Assembly: GCA_010029945.1 (NCBI GenBank)
Contig: RGQW01000061.1
Span: 1-9,029, forward strand
From: Actinomycetota bacterium
Lineage (GTDB): Bacteria; Actinomycetota; Actinomycetes; S36-B12
Length of the DNA stretch: 9,029 bases
Direction: 5' to 3'
Both the position numbers and the translations under genes were made by a program. The first letter of the stretch is position 1; each line of letters opens with the position of its first letter. Positions 6,198 through 9,029 of the stretch are shown one piece after another. The notes beneath the pieces were generated by a model that was not told the DNA's origin, ran no database searches, and saw only the letters and a list, made by a program, of their open reading frames with translations.

Positions 6198-8238
6198 GCG
6201 CGGGCTCGCACCATCTGCACGACTTCGTCTCCGTAGGACTCGATCTTGGCCGGGCCCACGCCGGGGATCGAACTCAGCGCCTCGGCATTGTCTGGCAGCT
6301 GCTCGGCGATGGCGATCAGCGTCGCGTCGGTGAACACGACATAGGCGGGGACCCCTTGGGTTCGTGAGTGATCGAGACGCCACTGCTTCAGTTCCTCCAG
6401 GAACGTCTCATCGAACGTCGACGGGCACGTCTGACAGCGCCCGATGGTTCGCTCCCCCGCAGTCACGAGCGCCTTCCCACACGTGCGGCAGGCCGCAGGG
6501 CCTCGCCTGGATCGGGGCTTGCTCCGGCGCGATCCGTCGCCGCGGCGGACCGATGATGCGTCCCCCTCGTCCGTGGTGCCCATGCGCTGAAGGAAGCGGC
6601 TCATTTGTCGCGTCGCGCGCCCTCCCGGTTGCCGAGATCGTGCCCATGTCACGTGCAATTCGCGCTCGGCCCGGGTGATCGCGACATACAGCAACCGTCG
6701 CTCTTCCTCGAGTTGATCGGCGGTCTCGGCATGCTGCAAGGGAATCAATCCATCGCTGCAGCCAACGAGATGCACCGTCCGCCACTCCAGTCCCTTCGCC
6801 GCATGGATCGACGCCAAGGTCACACCATCGGCAACGGGAGCGAACTGTGCCGCGGCTCGCTCGTCAAGGTAGGCAATAAAGGCCGCGAGGTCTGGCGTTG
6901 CGCTTTCCTTTGCCAGTTCCACCAGCGCCGCGAGAGACTCCCACCTCTCACGCACGGCGCCGGTTGTTGTCGGTTGTTGCGCCGACCAGCCCATCGCGCT
7001 GAGCACGTCGGCGACCGTGGCCGCAACGTCTGCGTCAGCGTCCTGGCGACCACTGTCCGCATCTGACGCCCGCGCCGCTCCCCGCAGTCGCGTGATCGCC
7101 TCGCGCACCTCGGGCCTGTCGAAGTAGCGCTCGGAGCCGCGGACGGTCATAGGTATGCCGAGCTCGGCGAACGCTGTCTCGAGTTCCACTTGCTGGGCGT
7201 TGATGCGATACAACACGGCGATATCTCGCGGGCGAAGGCCGGAATTGATGCTGGCCTTGATGCGTTTGGCGACGGCCTGGGCTTCAGCGACATCGTCCTC
7301 GAAGGCCTCCACGTCCGGGGCCTGGCCGGCGTCTCGTCGTGACGTGAGGGTGACGGCTTTCGCCGAGGACGCTCCGGCGTGAATGACCCCGTTGGCGAGT
7401 TCGACGATCTGCGGTGAACACCGGTAGCAGCGAACCAGTCGGACGGTGGTGGCGCCGGGGAACTGCTGCGGGAAATCCACCAGGTAGTCCGAGCGCGCAC
7501 CGGTGAAGGAGTAGATCGTTTGGCTGGGGTCACCGACAACGCAAATGTCGTCGCGGTCACCCAGCCACAACCCGATCAGAGCGTGCTGGACGGGGTTGAC
7601 GTCTTGCGCACCTCCCGTGCGATCGCATCATCGGACGACAGTGCGCCAACCAGGACGATCATGACGTCCTCGAAGTCGATCACGCCTCGGTCGGATTTAG
7701 CCTGCTCGTAGTCAGCGAGAACGCGGGCGAGTTGCCCGGGCTCCAGGCTGAGGTTTCGCTGGACCGTCGCGGTCGGCAGGGTGTGCTGGTCCAGGAAATT
7801 GACCCGCGCCCACTCGATATCGGCACTCACGTCTCGAACCATCGAGGTGTCCGAGGAGAAATTGTTCGCCGACAACGCCGTAGCCACCAGGCTCGCTTTG
7901 CTCGGCAGCAGGTCGGGGAATGCCCGGTCGGACACCCGCGGCCAGAAATAGCGCAGTTGCCGCAACGCGGCGGCGTGAAATGTCCTGGCCTGCACGCCCT
8001 GGACGCCGAGGCCGCCTAGTCGCGTCTTGAGTTCTCCGGCGGCTCGGTTGGTGAAGGTCACGGCAAGGGATCGAGCGGGATCGTGTTCGCCGGTGAGAAC
8101 GCCGTAGGCGATCCGATGGGTTATCGCGCGCGTCTTGCCGGTACCGGCCCCGGCGAGGACCGCGACGGGTCCGGACAGGCTCTCGGCAACGGCCCGTTGC
8201 TCAGCGTCGAGGCCTTCGAGAACGGCGGCGGGATCCAT
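6194..8238 (-). pseudogene. uvrD2: uvrD2-type superfamily 1 DNA helicase, frame broken and motif II missing
   Basis: An ATP-dependent 3'-5' DNA helicase of the actinobacterial UvrD2 type, here in two frames. The N-terminal part (8238-7576, 220 codons) has the Q-motif region, Walker A AGAGTGKT and TFTNRAAGEL, then IDFEDVMIVL, and reads into a stop after REVRKTSTPSSTL. The C-terminal part resumes one frame over with QDVNPVQHALIGLWLG, then VVGDPSQTIYSFTGA (motif III), YRCSP (IV), ASIHAAKGLEW (V) and LLYVAITRAERELH (VI). It ends with the tetracysteine pairs CRTC and CQTC and a complete HRDC domain. Between REVR and QDVNP homologues carry about 11 residues ending in a VVDEY-type Walker B. Restoring 34 bp would give one frame of 692 aa, the usual size. 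The ATG at 8238 has GGAAG 9 nt upstream. The gene follows the membrane-protein gene by 50 bp. A sequence or assembly error cannot be excluded. Confidence 0.88.
7604..7608 (-). other. Inferred deletion/frameshift junction in uvrD2
   Basis: On the minus strand the N-terminal frame reads GAG GTG CGC and the C-terminal frame is picked up at CAA GAC GTC AAC. Homology therefore jumps from REVR to QDVNP within five bases. The frame change equals loss of 1 base modulo 3, and the missing residues of the family fit about 34 bp. Confidence 0.8.
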
Positions 8239-8255
8239 GGGCCGATGCTTCCACG

Positions 8256-8272
8256 GCGCACCGACAGTGCGC
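8256..8272. repeat. 6-bp hairpin between the membrane-protein gene and uvrD2
   Basis: GCGCAC (8256-8261) pairs with GTGCGC (8267-8272) around CGACA in the 50-bp gap. It may be a weak terminator or leader structure. No actinobacterial LexA-type box (TCGAAC-N4-GTTCGA) is seen here. Confidence 0.35.
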
Positions 8273-8288
8273 GACGAACCCCACAGGG

Positions 8289-8825
8289 TCAGTGGGTGAA
8301 GGCGAGTTCGATGAGGATGATGCCGAAGCCGAGGAGTCCGTAGATGGTCGCCCACAACCACTGCCTGCCCCGGGGGAGCCCGGAGCGGCGCGCAGCGAAG
8401 GCTCCCCAGAAGAACAAACTGGCCACCCCGAGGACTTCGGCCAAGCGGACCACGGCGCGAGGATCTTGCTGCACGATCAACCACACAAACCCGAGGGCAA
8501 CGACGGGTATGCCCACCGCGACGTACTGCACGGCGATGCCCAGGAGGTGCCGGCGTTCTTTGGCCGATAGGCGCTTGCCGGTGCGGATCTGCACGTCGAG
8601 CGCGTCGGAGAACGCGTGCGCGAGGGAAAGCGCCAGCAGCGGTGCGAAGACGACGACCACGAGGTCCATGAACGGTGTGCCGGACCACGACTCGGCTTCC
8701 TGGTTATAGACGGCCAGCGCCACCATCAAGATGATGGTGGCGTAGATCAGCCGGTGCGGATCGAAAGCGATTTTCCCGACGTATAGCTGGACGTGCTTCT
8801 CGTCGTATTCGCTTTCCTTCTCCAT
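8289..8825 (-). CDS. Conserved membrane protein of unknown function, five predicted helices, 178 aa
   Basis: I do not recognise a named family; it resembles uncharacterised actinobacterial integral membrane proteins. A charged N-terminus (MEKESEYDEKH) is followed by hydrophobic stretches at about 26-42, 52-73, 95-118, 126-145 and 155-175, so five membrane helices are likely. Between helices 2 and 3 lies a polar loop AFSDALDVQIRTGKRLSAKERRH (71-93) that includes basic residues; by the positive-inside rule it faces the cytoplasm. There is no signal peptide, cysteine pair or transporter signature. The ATG at 8825 has AAGG 10 nt upstream. The same bases also read TAAGGT, a possible -10, so a leaderless start is an alternative. 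Its stop lies 50 bp before uvrD2, so the two may be co-transcribed. Any functional link to the helicase is unsupported. Confidence 0.85.
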   Translation of the reverse strand: MEKESEYDEKHVQLYVGKIAFDPHRLIYATIILMVALAVYNQEAESWSGTPFMDLVVVVFAPLLALSLAHAFSDALDVQIRTGKRLSAKERRHLLGIAVQYVAVGIPVVALGFVWLIVQQDPRAVVRLAEVLGVASLFFWGAFAARRSGLPRGRQWLWATIYGLLGFGIILIELAFTH

Positions 8826-8833
8826 CGCGTCAC

Positions 8834-8839
8834 CTTATC
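8834..8839 (-). promoter_or_regulatory. Start-proximal element of the membrane-protein gene: -10-like or ribosome binding site
   Basis: The minus strand reads GGATAAGGTGACGCG before the ATG at 8825. Here 8839-8834 could be either AAGGTG, a moderate Shine-Dalgarno at 8-nt spacing, or (one base earlier, TAAGGT, 8840 or so) a TANNNT -10 about 6-7 nt from the start. The two readings cannot be separated from sequence alone. Confidence 0.3.
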
Positions 8840-8847
8840 CACCATCG

Positions 8848-8889
8848 CACGACTGCCCGGGAGTGCAGAGGCACTACCGGGCAGTCGTG
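8848..8889 (-). terminator. Long hairpin, probable terminator of the gene entering from the right
   Basis: CACGACTGCCCGG (8848-8860) and CCGGGCAGTCGTG (8877-8889) pair over 13 bp. Inside, AGTGC (8862-8866) pairs with GCACT (8871-8875), separated from the outer stem by one G/A mismatch, with AGAG as loop. It lies 25 bp after the stop of the partial minus-strand gene and just before the membrane-protein gene. There is no T-run, as is common for actinobacterial terminators. Confidence 0.7.
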
Positions 8890-8914
8890 GAACACGCCAC
8901 TGACGAGTTGCTAC

Positions 8915-9029
8915 CTACGAGGGCTTGACTCCGGTGTAGGTCGCGACATTATTGCCAGAAATCCTGAATTGAGCATCAAAATATGTCGTTGTGACGAGTA
9001 TTGTGCTTGGCACATCAGCGCCTGTTAAT
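8915..9029 (-). CDS. C-terminal end of an unrecognised protein (partial, 37 codons)
   Basis: The minus strand is open from the window edge for 37 codons to a TAG at 8917-8915, ending in NVATYTGVKPS. The visible part is rich in Thr, Val and Ser with alternating hydrophobic and polar residues (STILVTTTYFDAQF), which suggests beta strands, perhaps of a secreted or surface protein; that is only an impression. My hand count of 8918-9029 gives about 47% G+C, well below the rest of the window, and codons such as TTA, ATA and AAT appear. A long hairpin 25 bp downstream supports a real gene end here. The start and most of the gene lie outside the window, so no function is proposed. Confidence 0.55.
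   Translation of the reverse strand, partial: LTGADVPSTILVTTTYFDAQFRISGNNVATYTGVKPS

Noticed and set aside
7560..7620. Programmed frameshift in uvrD2
   Set aside because: A ribosomal slip would not restore the missing motif II residues, and no slippery heptamer is visible at the junction.
8239..8688. 150-codon N-terminal extension of the uvrD2 frame
   Set aside because: It overlaps the membrane-protein gene and is Arg/Pro/His-rich. The helicase homology begins just after the ATG at 8238.
1..9029. CRISPR array, tRNA, rRNA, insertion sequence, attachment site or phage genes
   Set aside because: No spaced direct repeats, cloverleaf, transposase, integrase or paired terminal repeats were seen on either strand.

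Overview
The window is high-GC DNA, most of it roughly two-thirds G+C, with densely packed genes on both strands. The gene families point to an actinobacterium: a DUF2342 zincin-like protein, a DUF5679 zinc ribbon, an actinobacterial ABC1/UbiB kinase, a TOMM-type leader-peptide-binding E1-like protein, and a UvrD2 helicase with tetracysteine and HRDC domains. From memory, these families often sit near each other on actinobacterial chromosomes, so this looks like a conserved chromosomal segment rather than a mobile island. The genus cannot be read from the sequence.

Layout. (1) 36-2266, minus strand: a 51-aa DUF5679 zinc-ribbon gene with a strong ribosome binding site and its own T-tract terminator, then the DUF2342 metalloprotease-like gene, whose stop overlaps the GTG start of a Nudix hydrolase (GTGA). 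(2) 2267-2408: a divergent intergenic region with promoter-like sequences and two short hairpins. (3) 2409-6197, plus strand: an M20 metallopeptidase/deacylase, a 119-bp gap rich in inverted repeats, the E1-like TOMM leader-binding protein, and 19 bp further on the ABC1/UbiB kinase. (4) 6194-8825, minus strand: a five-helix membrane protein of unknown function, then uvrD2. The kinase and uvrD2 end on the same CTAG palindrome. (5) 8826-9029: a long hairpin that probably terminates a lower-GC gene entering from the right edge, of which only the last 37 codons are visible.

The most notable feature is the broken uvrD2. The N-terminal fragment (Walker A) and C-terminal fragment (motifs III-VI, tetracysteine, HRDC) lie in different frames. 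The join lacks the Walker B/motif II segment, as if about 34 bp were deleted out of frame. This is either a real lesion or a sequence error.

Secondary points are a recurring -10-like hexamer 6-7 nt upstream of several start codons (possible leaderless transcription), a cluster of inverted repeats around the start of the TOMM-like gene, and a TOMM leader-binding protein with no visible precursor peptide or YcaO partner. I see no CRISPR array, tRNA, rRNA, insertion sequence or phage gene. The window mostly looks like conserved housekeeping DNA, and I see no convincing new multi-gene system.
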